64,000 nucleotides of DNA from CAYTZH01 sp964442285 (lineage in GTDB: Bacteria; Myxococcota_A; UBA9160; JAFDET01): assembly GCA_964442285.1 (NCBI GenBank), contig CAYTZH010000013.1, positions 1 through 64,000 on the forward strand, in the 5' to 3' direction. The position numbers and the translations under genes are program-made. Under the pieces are notes generated by a model. It made no database searches. It was not told where the DNA came from and worked only from the letters and a program-made list of their open reading frames with translations. Positions 22,310 to 30,856 of the stretch are shown piece by piece (within the stretch, counting starts at the first letter, position 1; the number at the start of each line of letters is the position of its first letter).

Positions 22310-24541
22310 CTAGGAGCCGCCCCACTCCACGAAGATGGGCGAGGACCAGGCGCGCTCCTCGGTCGGGGACAGGCAGTCGTCGTCGTCGGGGCGGTCGATG
22401 CAGGCGGCGACCGCGGTGCAACGCCCGCGCTCGTCGCGGGTGCAGCCCAGGGGATCGGCGGCGACCGCCAGGCTGGGCTCCTCGATGGCCCGCACGTAGT
22501 AGAGGGCGTCGCGCGCCGAGGTCGCCAGCTCCGGATCCGTGAAGGTCACCACGCAGCCCTGGGGATCCGGCTCGCAGGGCATCACCTTCCAGGGGTCCTC
22601 CACCAGGCCCGCGACGGACTCGTCCGGGCGCACCTGGGGATGGATGCGGACCACCTCGACCCGGGTGATGAGCCGGCGCCGGTCCGAGGGGTGGTAGCAC
22701 TCGCCCCTGCACAGTCGCGCGAGCCGCTCGGGCTCGAGGCCGCGCACGGCGAGGTCCGGGCAGCCCGGGCTCTGCTCCAGCGAGCCCACCGCGCGCACCT
22801 GGAAGATGGGGGCCTCGGCGAGCCGGGCGCTGCCGCCCATGGGCAGGGAGGTCCCCCGCGAGCCGGGCGGGTTCAGCAGGTCGAACCACAGCAGGATGCG
22901 CGGGCCGCTGGTGCCGTAGACCTCCTTGCGCTGGAGGGCGCCCCAGATCGCGTCGCGGCTGCGGCCCGCGGCGTGCACCGCGGCGAGCCCACCGGTGAGG
23001 AAGAAGGACGCCGCGCGCTCGGTCTCGAGCCGGTTGAAGAAGTTGTCCCCGATTCCTCCCGGGTCGAAGGGGCGGGAGCGCGGCTCCGGCTCCGGCTCGC
23101 GCGCCGGGATGATCGCCCCTCCGGCGAAGGGCAGGCGCGCCTCGGTCATCTCCGTGCGCCCGAACTCCTTGTAGCCCGTCCCGGGGCGCGCGCTGTGGAC
23201 GTCGCTCGCGGCGATGAACCCGAGGTCGAAGCGGCGCGCGCCCTCCGGCGCATCGGGCCGGCCGAGGGCCAGGATGTACTGGACGGAGCTTCTCGGGCGG
23301 TAGTTGAAGCTCGGCTGGAAGCAGTCCCGGCACTGGCCGGAGTCCTGCCACTCCGCGGCCGTGGCGCCCGGCACGGTGCGGTGGCCGGCGGTGTCTGCGT
23401 CCACGTAGTGCCGGCGGGCCTCCGCGGCGCGCTCCTCGCACTCGGCCTCGCTCTCTCCGTCGGCGAGACAGCGCTCGGCGATGATCTCGCCGGCGCGCCA
23501 GCAGGACGGGAGGAAATCGTCCCGCGGCTCGGGACAGGAGCGGCCGCCGTCGGGCTCGAGGAGCACCTCCTGCCAGTCGCGGAACTCCTCGGAGTTGCCG
23601 TGGCCGGAGAAGACCTCGATCAGCCCCTGGTAGCGGGGATCGTGCTGCGCCGTGTCGAGCTGCTTGTCCCACGACGAGCCCTGGGGCGTGTAGAAGCCCC
23701 AGGTCGTGCCGTGGGGGATCACCAGGGCGGGGAAGCCCCAGTCGTCGAGCTTCTCGTAGAGCGCCTCGGGGGTCGGTGCGGACTCCTTGCAGTCGGCGGG
23801 CAGGTCGCGGACCGGCACGCCGTCGGGGCAGTCGGGGGCCCCGAGCATCTCCCGGAAGTAGCGGATGGCGTCGAGGGAGTCCTGGCCGGGACGGGCGAGC
23901 CCGAGCAGGCCCAGGGTCAGCAGGCCGGGCAGGGCGTCGCGCTGGCGGTCGGCGGCGTCGGCGGGCGGGCGCGCCGCGATGGAGCGCGCCGGCACCTCCT
24001 CGAGATCCTTCAAGACGACGTTCTTGTGGCCGTAGTGGTTCTCCGGCCGGGTCCCCATCTGGGTCCACTCCCAGCCGAGGAACGAAACCAGATCGGGGCT
24101 CGCGGGGTCGGCGGTGGCGTCGCACTGGCGCAGCGAATCCACCGTCTCCGCCCAGGTGCGGGGGCTGTGGGCGATGGCGTGGTCGTTGATGGACCAGAAG
24201 TCGAGCTGGGAGCAGTAGCGCGCGAAGTCGCAGGCGTCGGCCACCGGGTGGGCGCCCTCGCCCCCGGCCATCGGGAGCGCCATCAGGAAGGCGTCGAGGG
24301 AGAAGGTGCTGTGTACGTGCAGGTCGCCGAAGAGGATCTGCTTCGCGCGCGAGCGGCCGACGCCGCCCGCGCCCCGCGCCTGCTGCTCGGCCCGCGCCGC
24401 CACGACCTCCGCCGGCAGGGCGGCCCCCTGGATCTCCCCGGGTCCCCAGCGCCGACCGAGGACGCCGCTCCCCAGGAGCGCGACGACCGCTACGGCGAGG
24501 AGGAGGAGAACGACGAGTCCGGCGATCGCCCGTGTGAGCAT
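22310..24541 (-). CDS. DUF3604 family protein (PHP-like metal hydrolase fold), membrane anchored
   Basis: A 743-residue protein with an N-terminal membrane segment (about 5-28) and then DUF3604 motifs: ILFGDLHVHSTFSLDAFLMA (metal-binding HxH), YCSQLDFWSINDHA, FLGWEWTQ, VIPHGTTWGFYTP, IEVFSGHGNSEE and DLGFIAASDVHSARPGTG. The histidine and aspartate sets resemble PHP phosphoesterases. The activity of the family is not established. It lies 7 bp downstream of the molybdopterin oxidoreductase and is the last gene of that operon. Confidence 0.85.
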   Translation of the reverse strand: MLTRAIAGLVVLLLLAVAVVALLGSGVLGRRWGPGEIQGAALPAEVVAARAEQQARGAGGVGRSRAKQILFGDLHVHSTFSLDAFLMALPMAGGEGAHPVADACDFARYCSQLDFWSINDHAIAHSPRTWAETVDSLRQCDATADPASPDLVSFLGWEWTQMGTRPENHYGHKNVVLKDLEEVPARSIAARPPADAADRQRDALPGLLTLGLLGLARPGQDSLDAIRYFREMLGAPDCPDGVPVRDLPADCKESAPTPEALYEKLDDWGFPALVIPHGTTWGFYTPQGSSWDKQLDTAQHDPRYQGLIEVFSGHGNSEEFRDWQEVLLEPDGGRSCPEPRDDFLPSCWRAGEIIAERCLADGESEAECEERAAEARRHYVDADTAGHRTVPGATAAEWQDSGQCRDCFQPSFNYRPRSSVQYILALGRPDAPEGARRFDLGFIAASDVHSARPGTGYKEFGRTEMTEARLPFAGGAIIPAREPEPEPRSRPFDPGGIGDNFFNRLETERAASFFLTGGLAAVHAAGRSRDAIWGALQRKEVYGTSGPRILLWFDLLNPPGSRGTSLPMGGSARLAEAPIFQVRAVGSLEQSPGCPDLAVRGLEPERLARLCRGECYHPSDRRRLITRVEVVRIHPQVRPDESVAGLVEDPWKVMPCEPDPQGCVVTFTDPELATSARDALYYVRAIEEPSLAVAADPLGCTRDERGRCTAVAACIDRPDDDDCLSPTEERAWSSPIFVEWGGS

Positions 24542-24548
24542 GGTGTCC

Positions 24549-26690
24549 CTACCTTGCGGGGGTCAGCGAGACGGGCACCGCCGTCATGAGGGGCATCAGA
24601 CTGATGGGCTGGAGCCCGGTCCGGAGGCTGAGGAGCCGGGTCGGATTCGTTCCGAAGCGGCTCGGGTCCTCCTCGAGGCCCGGCTCGCCCCCGAAGCAGT
24701 GCGTCATCGAGAGGACGCCGGGCCGGAGCGTCGCGTCGGGCTGGACGATCGCGCCGACGGATCCGTGAGCGGAGCCGAGCGCGACGCGGTCACCCGGCCG
24801 GAGCGCGGCCGCCCTCATGTCGTCCGGGTGCATGAAGCAGGGGTTGTAGCCGCGGCGCACGAGCCCGGGCAGGCGGCGTCCCAGGGAGTTCATCGTCTCC
24901 CGCGAGCGCCGCACGATGAGGCGGTACGGGCGCCCGTCCGACCCCGCCGACGCCTCCGACCCGAAGGCGTCGAAGGCGTCGCGAAGCTCCGCCGCGACGT
25001 CCGTGGGCATCAGCGCGAAGCGCCCGTCGGCATCGTCGGGGGCCGGGGCCACGACCGGCGCCGGCACGTCGGGGAAGATCCGCCCGCGCGGGTGGCGCCG
25101 CAGCTCCGCATGATCCACGTGGCCGCCGGACGCGCGCTCCGCGAGCACCTCGACGTCCGTCGGCACGGGATCGTCGGGTCCGTAGGTCCGGCGTCCCATC
25201 CTCAGGGTCAGCCCCATGGCCTGGGCCAGGCGCAGGAAGAACGCCCAGTCGTCGACCACGCCGGCGGGTCGGGGCAGCACCGGCTCCGTGAACTGCGCGA
25301 AGGGCTCGTCGCTGAAGGGGCCGTAGCCGCGGGTGTCCTCGGCGCGCTCGAGGGAGAGCGCGGGCGCGATGACGTAGTGGGCGCGCCAGGCGGTCTCCGT
25401 GAGAAACGGATCGAGGACGACCAGCAGCTCGAGGGCCTCGAGCGCCTCGAGAATCCGGTCCTGGTCGGGGAACGCCGCGCCCGGATTGCCTCCCGCGACG
25501 ACGAGGGCCCGGATCCGATCCGGTCCGTCGAGCAGGATCTCGTCGGGGAGCATCGGCGACATCAGCTCCCGGCCCAGCCAGGAGACGCCGAAGCGGTTCT
25601 TCGGCGAGCGCTCCCACGGCCGGCTCGGCGGCAGCGCCTGCTCCCGGTAGCGCCGGCCGCGCTCCAGGACGGGCCGGCCGGCCGGCCGCTCGCCCGCGCG
25701 CGGAAAGCGTCCGCACACCACGTTGAGCGCCTGGATGAGGTGCTCGGCCACGTTGGCGTGGGGGCCCATGTCCGGGCCGGTCCCCGACGTGGCCATGCCG
25801 GAGCGGGCGGCGCCGAAGGTCCGCGCCGCAAGGACGATCTGCGCGGGCTCGAGCCCGGTGATGGAGGCCACCACGTCGGGGGCGAAGGGAGACACCGCTT
25901 CGCGTAGCGCTTCCACCCCGTCGACCCAGCGGCGGCAGAACGCCGCGTCGAGGAGGCCCTCGCGCAGGATCACGTGGTGCAGGCCGGCCATCAGGGCGGC
26001 GTCCGTGCCCGGCCGCAGCGGCAGGTGGAGGTCGGCCTGGGCGGCGACCTGGGAGCGCCGCGGATCGACGACGATCAGCTTCAGGCCCCGCCGGCGGGCC
26101 TCCGCGAGCGCCCGGGTGCCGTCGTGGACGGGGAAGCCGGTGATGTCGCCGCCCTGCATCGACACCAGCGGGTTGGTGCCCACCAGGAGCCATACGTCGG
26201 CGTCCTCGAAGCGCTGGCGTCCGCCGGCCCACAGGCCGAGCCGGCCGTTGGCGACGATCTTGGCGGACTGGTCGATGGTCACCGTGGTGAACTGCTTGCG
26301 GGAGCCGACCGCCCGGAACCAGGCCGACAGGAAGCTGTAGGTGAGCGACGCCGTATAGGTCTGGGTGCCGACGAAGAGGCCCACCGCGTCCGGCCCGTGC
26401 GCCGCGATGATGGAGCCCAGTCCGGCCGCGATCTCGTCGATGGCCGACTGCGCTTCGATCGGCTCGAAGCGGCCGTCGGGCCCCCGGCGCTGGCAGGCCC
26501 GGAGCCGCTCGGGGTCGGCGTGCAGGCCGCCCAGGTGGCGACCCTTCGCACACGTGAAGCCGTGGGTGAGGGGGTGCGCCCGGTCTCCGGCGATGCGGGT
26601 CACCGCGCCGTCGGCAACCTCGACCTCGATGCCGCAGTGCGCCGGGCAGAGCCGGCAGTAGGTGAGGTGGGTGCGGGGCTCGGCCATCAT
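24549..26690 (-). CDS. Molybdopterin-dependent oxidoreductase (DMSO reductase superfamily)
   Basis: A 713-residue Mo-bis-MGD enzyme with an N-terminal [4Fe-4S] motif C12-x2-C15-x3-C19 ... C46 (TYCRLCPAHCG ... GFTCAKG). Cofactor regions include VGLFVGTQTYTASLTYSF, LLVGTNPLVSMQGGDITGFP, KLIVVDPRRSQ and GMATSGTGPDMGPHANVAEH. The C-terminal dinucleotide-binding domain carries RETMNSLGRRLPG and NPCFMHPDDM. No Tat signal is present, so it is cytoplasmic. No Sec or Cys Mo-ligand is obvious (DQSAKI at the usual place). The start overlaps the DUF2505 stop. Possibly a hydroxylase or dehydrogenase for the operon's substrate. Confidence 0.88.
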   Translation of the reverse strand: MMAEPRTHLTYCRLCPAHCGIEVEVADGAVTRIAGDRAHPLTHGFTCAKGRHLGGLHADPERLRACQRRGPDGRFEPIEAQSAIDEIAAGLGSIIAAHGPDAVGLFVGTQTYTASLTYSFLSAWFRAVGSRKQFTTVTIDQSAKIVANGRLGLWAGGRQRFEDADVWLLVGTNPLVSMQGGDITGFPVHDGTRALAEARRRGLKLIVVDPRRSQVAAQADLHLPLRPGTDAALMAGLHHVILREGLLDAAFCRRWVDGVEALREAVSPFAPDVVASITGLEPAQIVLAARTFGAARSGMATSGTGPDMGPHANVAEHLIQALNVVCGRFPRAGERPAGRPVLERGRRYREQALPPSRPWERSPKNRFGVSWLGRELMSPMLPDEILLDGPDRIRALVVAGGNPGAAFPDQDRILEALEALELLVVLDPFLTETAWRAHYVIAPALSLERAEDTRGYGPFSDEPFAQFTEPVLPRPAGVVDDWAFFLRLAQAMGLTLRMGRRTYGPDDPVPTDVEVLAERASGGHVDHAELRRHPRGRIFPDVPAPVVAPAPDDADGRFALMPTDVAAELRDAFDAFGSEASAGSDGRPYRLIVRRSRETMNSLGRRLPGLVRRGYNPCFMHPDDMRAAALRPGDRVALGSAHGSVGAIVQPDATLRPGVLSMTHCFGGEPGLEEDPSRFGTNPTRLLSLRTGLQPISLMPLMTAVPVSLTPAR

Positions 26691-27181
26691 CCGGAGCCGA
26701 GGTTCTCGTTGAACCAGGACATGGCCTTCTGCTGGCGCAGGGGAATCTCCCGGGCGAGCAGCCGCTCGATCGCGCCCGCGATGCCGAAGAGCTTCACGGT
26801 CAGCTCGGCGTCCATCACCACCCGGCAGCGGCCGTCGTCCAGGGGCTCGGTGGTCAGCCGACCCGACAGGTGCACCCGGTCGGCCAGCGTCTCGGGCGTG
26901 TGGTCGAAGGTCGCGGTGTTCGAGCCCTCCTCCCAGCGGAGCACCTCTTCGGCCCGGAGGGTCCTGCCGAAGAGTCGCCGCACCGGCGCGGGCACGTCGG
27001 GTGCCTCCACCAGCTCCGAGCGCACCACCAGCGCGGGGCCCTCCCGGTCCTTCGACAGGACGCGGAAGGAAACCGCGCCGCAGCCCTCGACCTCCTTGGC
27101 GCGCCGGGACGCCTCGTCCAGGTGGTGCGCCCAGAAGGCCGCGGGCTCGCAGTCGTAGACGTGCTCGGCCACGATCCGCAT
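26687..27181 (-). CDS. DUF2505 / SRPBCC-fold protein
   Basis: A 164-residue protein resembling DUF2505: MRIVAEHVYDCEPAAFWAHH at the start, a SFRVLSKDREGPALVVRSEL strand pair, ATFDHTPETLADRVHLSG, RVVMDAELTVKLFGIAGAIE and a C-terminal helix ending AMSWFNENL. The helix-grip fold binds hydrophobic ligands. The stop overlaps the oxidoreductase start, so the two are translationally linked; a role as ligand carrier or accessory protein is a guess. Confidence 0.75.
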   Translation of the reverse strand: MRIVAEHVYDCEPAAFWAHHLDEASRRAKEVEGCGAVSFRVLSKDREGPALVVRSELVEAPDVPAPVRRLFGRTLRAEEVLRWEEGSNTATFDHTPETLADRVHLSGRLTTEPLDDGRCRVVMDAELTVKLFGIAGAIERLLAREIPLRQQKAMSWFNENLGSG

Positions 27182-27193
27182 GGGATGCTGCGC

Positions 27194-27958
27194 CTAGCGC
27201 CCCTCGACCCGATGCACCCACGACCACACCAGATCCGGGGCGAAGCGACGCATGAGCCAGGCCACCTTCGTCTGGGTGTTCGGGAAGCAGAAGGCCCGGC
27301 CCCTGGCCAGGTCGCGCTCGATGGCGTCGAGCACCGCGCCCGGCGGGATGGGCTTGCCCATCTCGAGCACCTTGGGCTTCGAGGTCGCCTGGTCGAGCAG
27401 CGGCGTGTCCACGGGCGGCGGGCAGACGGCGATGATGCGGACGCCCTTGCCCCGGTTCTCGTGGTGCAGAACCTCGCTGAAGGCCACGACGGCGAACTTG
27501 GCGGCGTTGTAGGCGCCGAAGTGCAGGGTCGGGCCCCAGCCGGCGATGGAGGCGAAGTTGATCAGGTCGCCGCGTCCGCGCTCGAGCATCCCGGGCAGGA
27601 TCGCCTTGGCGACGTGGACCACGCCGTTGTAGTCGATCTCCATGATCCGCAGGATCGTCTCGGTGTCCTGCTCCATCAGCAGCCCGGTGGGCATGATGGC
27701 GGCCGCGTTGTAGACGCGGTCGATGGGGCCGAGGCGGTCCTCGACCTCCTTGGCCGTGGCCAGGACGGCCTGGTTGTCGGTGACGTCGAGGCGCCAGGTG
27801 TGGATGGCCTCCCGCCCTTCGGCGGTCTCGGCGAGGCCCGCCTCGTTGATGTCGACGGCGGCGACCTTCGCGCCGGCGTCGGCCATGCGCTGGGCGGCGA
27901 GCCGTCCCATGCCGCTGCCGCCTCCCGTGATGAACACCACCTGGCCTTCGAACGACAT
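27194..27958 (-). CDS. Short-chain dehydrogenase/reductase
   Basis: A 254-residue classical SDR: VFITGGGSGMGRLAAQRMAD at the N-terminus, VAAVDINEAG for cofactor choice, YNAAAIMPTG (NNAG equivalent), and catalytic FASIAGWGPTLHFGAYNAAK with Ser, Tyr and Lys intact. The V.PPPVDTPLL tail segment is also typical. NAD-dependent oxidation of an alcohol is likely. It sits 33 bp after the first SDR and 12 bp before the DUF2505 gene. Confidence 0.88.
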   Translation of the reverse strand: MSFEGQVVFITGGGSGMGRLAAQRMADAGAKVAAVDINEAGLAETAEGREAIHTWRLDVTDNQAVLATAKEVEDRLGPIDRVYNAAAIMPTGLLMEQDTETILRIMEIDYNGVVHVAKAILPGMLERGRGDLINFASIAGWGPTLHFGAYNAAKFAVVAFSEVLHHENRGKGVRIIAVCPPPVDTPLLDQATSKPKVLEMGKPIPPGAVLDAIERDLARGRAFCFPNTQTKVAWLMRRFAPDLVWSWVHRVEGR

Positions 27959-27991
27959 CGTCTCTCCTCCCTGGACGCCTCCCGGCGTCCT

Positions 27992-28768
27992 TCAGCGACC
28001 CCCCTGGCCGTCGTCCACCAGGACGACCGTCCCCGTCACGAAATCCGACGAGGGCGAGACCAGATACAGGAGCGTACCGTCGAGCTGCTCGGGCTGCCCG
28101 ATCCGCTTGCGCGGGAAGTGCCGGCGGATGTCGCCGACGCGCTCGAGCATTCCGTCCATCATCTCGGAGGAGAACGCGCCCGGCGCGATCGCGTTCACAT
28201 TGATGTGGTAGCGGGCCCACTCCACGGCGAGGACTTCGGTCATGCGCGAGATCCCGGCCTTGGTGATCGAGTAGAGGGCGGCGCCGCCGCCGGCGTAGTG
28301 GTAGGCCCCGACCGAGCTGATGTTGACGATCCGGCCCGGCTGCTTCACCTCGATGAGCCGCCGCGCCACCTCGCAGGCCAGCACGTAGGGGCCCCGCAGG
28401 TTCGTGTCGAAGACGGCGTCGATCAGCTCGAGCGACATCTTGTGCGCGCGCTGCGCGTCGGGGATGCCCGCGTTGTTGACGAGGATCGAGACCGGGGCGC
28501 CGAGGCCCCCCTCGGCGCTCGCGGGTGCGGCCTTCACCGCCGCCGCGTCGCGCATGTCGAGGGGGAGCGAGAACGCCGTGCCGCCCGCCTCGTGGATCTC
28601 CTTCGCCACCTCTTCGAGCCGCTCGACCCGGCGCCCGGCGAGGGCCACCCGCGCCCCCCAGCCCGCGAGCGCCCGGGCGAAGCGGCGCCCGAGGCCGGAG
28701 CTGGCGCCGGTCACGAGGGCCACCTGGCCCGAGAGGTCGGCGGAGAGGGGGTGCGGGGGCGCGGACAT
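27992..28768 (-). CDS. Short-chain dehydrogenase/reductase
   Basis: A 258-residue classical SDR with VALVTGASSGLGRRFARALA, LAGRRVERLEEV (basic residue after strand 2, suggesting NADP), ILVNNAGIPDAQ and the catalytic NISSVGAYHYAGGGAALYSI followed by TK (Ser, Tyr, Lys). INVNAIAPGAFSSEMMDG is the usual late motif. It is the first enzyme gene after the TetR (25-bp gap) in a six-gene minus-strand operon. Confidence 0.88.
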   Translation of the reverse strand: MSAPPHPLSADLSGQVALVTGASSGLGRRFARALAGWGARVALAGRRVERLEEVAKEIHEAGGTAFSLPLDMRDAAAVKAAPASAEGGLGAPVSILVNNAGIPDAQRAHKMSLELIDAVFDTNLRGPYVLACEVARRLIEVKQPGRIVNISSVGAYHYAGGGAALYSITKAGISRMTEVLAVEWARYHINVNAIAPGAFSSEMMDGMLERVGDIRRHFPRKRIGQPEQLDGTLLYLVSPSSDFVTGTVVLVDDGQGGR

Positions 28769-28793
28769 TCGGGGGTTCCTTCCGGGACGGGAT

Positions 28794-29486
28794 CTAGGAC
28801 GGAATCGGGGCGGGAAGCTGGGTCGGCAGCACCTCGCCGCGTCGGCGCGCGATGCCCGTCAGGGTGAACCAGACCAGCTCGTCGAACGCCGCGTTCAGGC
28901 CCGGGAGGCCTGCCCGCTCCAGCTCTCCGAGCACGGGCAGCTCGCCTGGATGGTTCGCGAGGGCGTCCTGGAACAGGCCCCACTCGTCGAGGCCGGCCTG
29001 GGCCTCCTCCCGGCGGGTCGCCTCGATCTGCGCGCCCACGCCCAGGATGAGCAGCGCGATCTGGAGGACGGCATAGAGGGCCTCGTTCGCGCTCAGACCC
29101 AGGTCGGTGAGCTGGGCGAGGACGCGCTCGACGAAGCGCAGCGGCCCGCCGGCCAGCGGCCGGGCGACGCGCACGGCCGGGTAGCGCTCCATCATGCGGC
29201 GTCCGCTGCGGGCGAACGCGAGCAGCCAGTGGGACCAGTGGGTCCCCTCCGGCGCCGCCGGCAGCGCCGCCGCGTCGAAGACCACGTCCACCGCCAGCCG
29301 CCGGAGCTCGTCCTGGCCGCGGACGTGGCTGTAGAGCGTGGCCTGGCTCACCCCGAGCTGCCGGGCGAGGTTCGCCATGGAGGGCGGCTCGCCCTCGATC
29401 TCGAGGATCGCCTGCCGGAGCCGCTCGACGGTGACCCGCGGCGGGCGTCCCCGGGCGCCGGCCCGGGAGGAGGACGTCTCGGCCAT
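28794..29486 (-). CDS. TetR family regulator of the molybdopterin operon
   Basis: A 230-residue regulator with a basic N-terminus (GARGRPPRVTVERL), a TetR HTH (AILEIEGEPPSMANLARQLG then VSQATLYSHVRGQDEL) and a long helical ligand domain. It is divergent from the thiolase-P450 genes across an 88-bp AT-rich region and leads the SDR-SDR-DUF2505-Mo-DUF3604 operon, so it probably controls both directions. Confidence 0.85.
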   Translation of the reverse strand: MAETSSSRAGARGRPPRVTVERLRQAILEIEGEPPSMANLARQLGVSQATLYSHVRGQDELRRLAVDVVFDAAALPAAPEGTHWSHWLLAFARSGRRMMERYPAVRVARPLAGGPLRFVERVLAQLTDLGLSANEALYAVLQIALLILGVGAQIEATRREEAQAGLDEWGLFQDALANHPGELPVLGELERAGLPGLNAAFDELVWFTLTGIARRRGEVLPTQLPAPIPS

Positions 29487-29496
29487 GGCCGCAGTC

Positions 29497-29540
29497 TACC
29501 ACAATTTCCTGATCGATTTTCTGGTAATTCGGTTAGAATG
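29497..29540. promoter_or_regulatory. AT-rich divergent promoter between TetR and thiolase
   Basis: This is an AT-rich island. It contains near-identical direct repeats TTTCCTG and TTTTCTG about 12 bp apart (29505-29523) and ACCA/TGGT at the ends of an imperfect 28-bp inverted repeat. TAGAAT (29534-29539) is a good -10 candidate for the thiolase. No clean palindrome is present. Confidence 0.4.
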
Positions 29541-29574
29541 ACCCTGCCCACGAACGAACCAGCAGGAGCCCCCG

Positions 29575-30795
29575 ATGCCCGACGCCTTCATCATCGACGC
29601 CTGCCGTACGCCCCGCGGTGTGGGCAAGCAGGGCAAGGGCGCCCTCGCCCACCTGCACCCCCAGCACCTGGGCGCCACCGTGCTGCGGGCGCTCCGGGAT
29701 CGCAACGGCTTCGAGACCGCCGACGTAGACGACGTGGTGTGGGGCACGAGCTCCCAGGTGTGCGAGCAGTCGGGGGACCTCGGCCGGATGTCGGCCCTCG
29801 ACGCCGGCTACGACGTGAAGGCCAGCGGCGTCACCCTCGATCGCTTCTGCGGCTCGGGCATCACCAGCGCCAACATCGCGGCCAACGCCATCATGGCCGG
29901 CATGGAGGACCTGGTGATCGCCGGGGGCACGGAGATGATGTCCCTTCCCAAGAAGGGCATGCTGCCGATGGGAGCCGGGAACAAGCACCTGCAGGAGCTG
30001 CACCCCCAGCCCCACCAGGGCGTCTGCGCCGACGCCATCGCCACCCTGGAGGGGATTCCGCGGGAGGCCCTCGACGCCCACGCCGCGGAGTCCCAGCGCC
30101 GCGCCGCGGTCGCGATCGCGGAGGGGCGCTTCGAGCGGTCGCTGATCCCCGTGCACAACCTCGACGGCTCGCTCGCCCTCGACCACGAGGAGTTCCCGCG
30201 CCCGGGCACCACGGCGGAGTCCCTCGCCCAGCTGCCGCCCAGCTTCCAGAAGGTCGCCGACTATCGCTACGGGGACCATCCGACCTTCCGCGAGCTCGTG
30301 AACCAGAAGTTCCCGGATCTCGAGATCCAGCACGTCCACCACGCGGGCAACTCGTCGGGGGTCGTCGACGGCTCGGCCGCCCTGCTGATGGCGAGCGCCC
30401 GGTACGCGAAGGATCACGGCCTGCGGCCGCGGGCGCGGATCGTGGCCACCGCCAACATGGGCGACTGCCCGACCCTGATGCTCAACGCGCCGGTGCCCGC
30501 CGTGCGCAAGGTGCTCGCGCGCGCCGGCATGACCCTCGCCGACATCGACCTGTTCGAGGTCAACGAGGCCTTCGCCACCGTCTCGGAGAAGTTCCAGCGC
30601 GATCTGGACCTGGACCGGGACAAGGTCAACGTCAACGGCGGCGCGATGGCCCTCGGACATCCGATCGGCGCGACCGGCGCGATCCTGATCGGCACGGTGC
30701 TCGACGAGCTCGAGCGCCGGGACGAACAGACCGGGCTCATCACCATGTGCGCGGGCGGTGGCATGGCGCCCGCCGTCATCATCGAGCGCGTCTAG
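29575..30795 (+). CDS. Acetyl-CoA acetyltransferase (thiolase family)
   Basis: A 406-residue thiolase. The N-terminal half has catalytic Cys92 in LDRFCGSGITSANIAAN; the C-terminal half has NGGAMALGHPIGATGA (His) and CAGGGMAPA (second Cys). FEVNEAFA is also conserved. It would cleave 3-ketoacyl-CoA with CoA at the end of a beta-oxidation round. It starts about 88 bp from the divergent TetR gene and is followed by a P450 gene 58 bp downstream on the same strand. Confidence 0.92.
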   Translation: MPDAFIIDACRTPRGVGKQGKGALAHLHPQHLGATVLRALRDRNGFETADVDDVVWGTSSQVCEQSGDLGRMSALDAGYDVKASGVTLDRFCGSGITSANIAANAIMAGMEDLVIAGGTEMMSLPKKGMLPMGAGNKHLQELHPQPHQGVCADAIATLEGIPREALDAHAAESQRRAAVAIAEGRFERSLIPVHNLDGSLALDHEEFPRPGTTAESLAQLPPSFQKVADYRYGDHPTFRELVNQKFPDLEIQHVHHAGNSSGVVDGSAALLMASARYAKDHGLRPRARIVATANMGDCPTLMLNAPVPAVRKVLARAGMTLADIDLFEVNEAFATVSEKFQRDLDLDRDKVNVNGGAMALGHPIGATGAILIGTVLDELERRDEQTGLITMCAGGGMAPAVIIERV

Positions 30796-30840
30796 CCAGG
30801 TCTCCGCGTCGACCGTCCAACGTCCATCCGTCATCCACCA

Positions 30841-30856
30841 AGGAGGCTCTGCGTTG
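30841..30856 (+). promoter_or_regulatory. Shine-Dalgarno site that defines a TTG start (P450)
   Basis: AGGAGG (30841-30846) lies 7 nt before TTG 30854, which begins the conserved P450 N-terminus (SITDGFDLVSSHAY). There is no ATG at the matching position, so TTG is the likely start. Confidence 0.65.

Noticed and set aside
21167..24589. A plus-strand open frame of over 1,100 codons antisense to DUF3604
   Set aside because: No recognisable domains; the antisense strand of a GC-rich gene lacks stops by composition.
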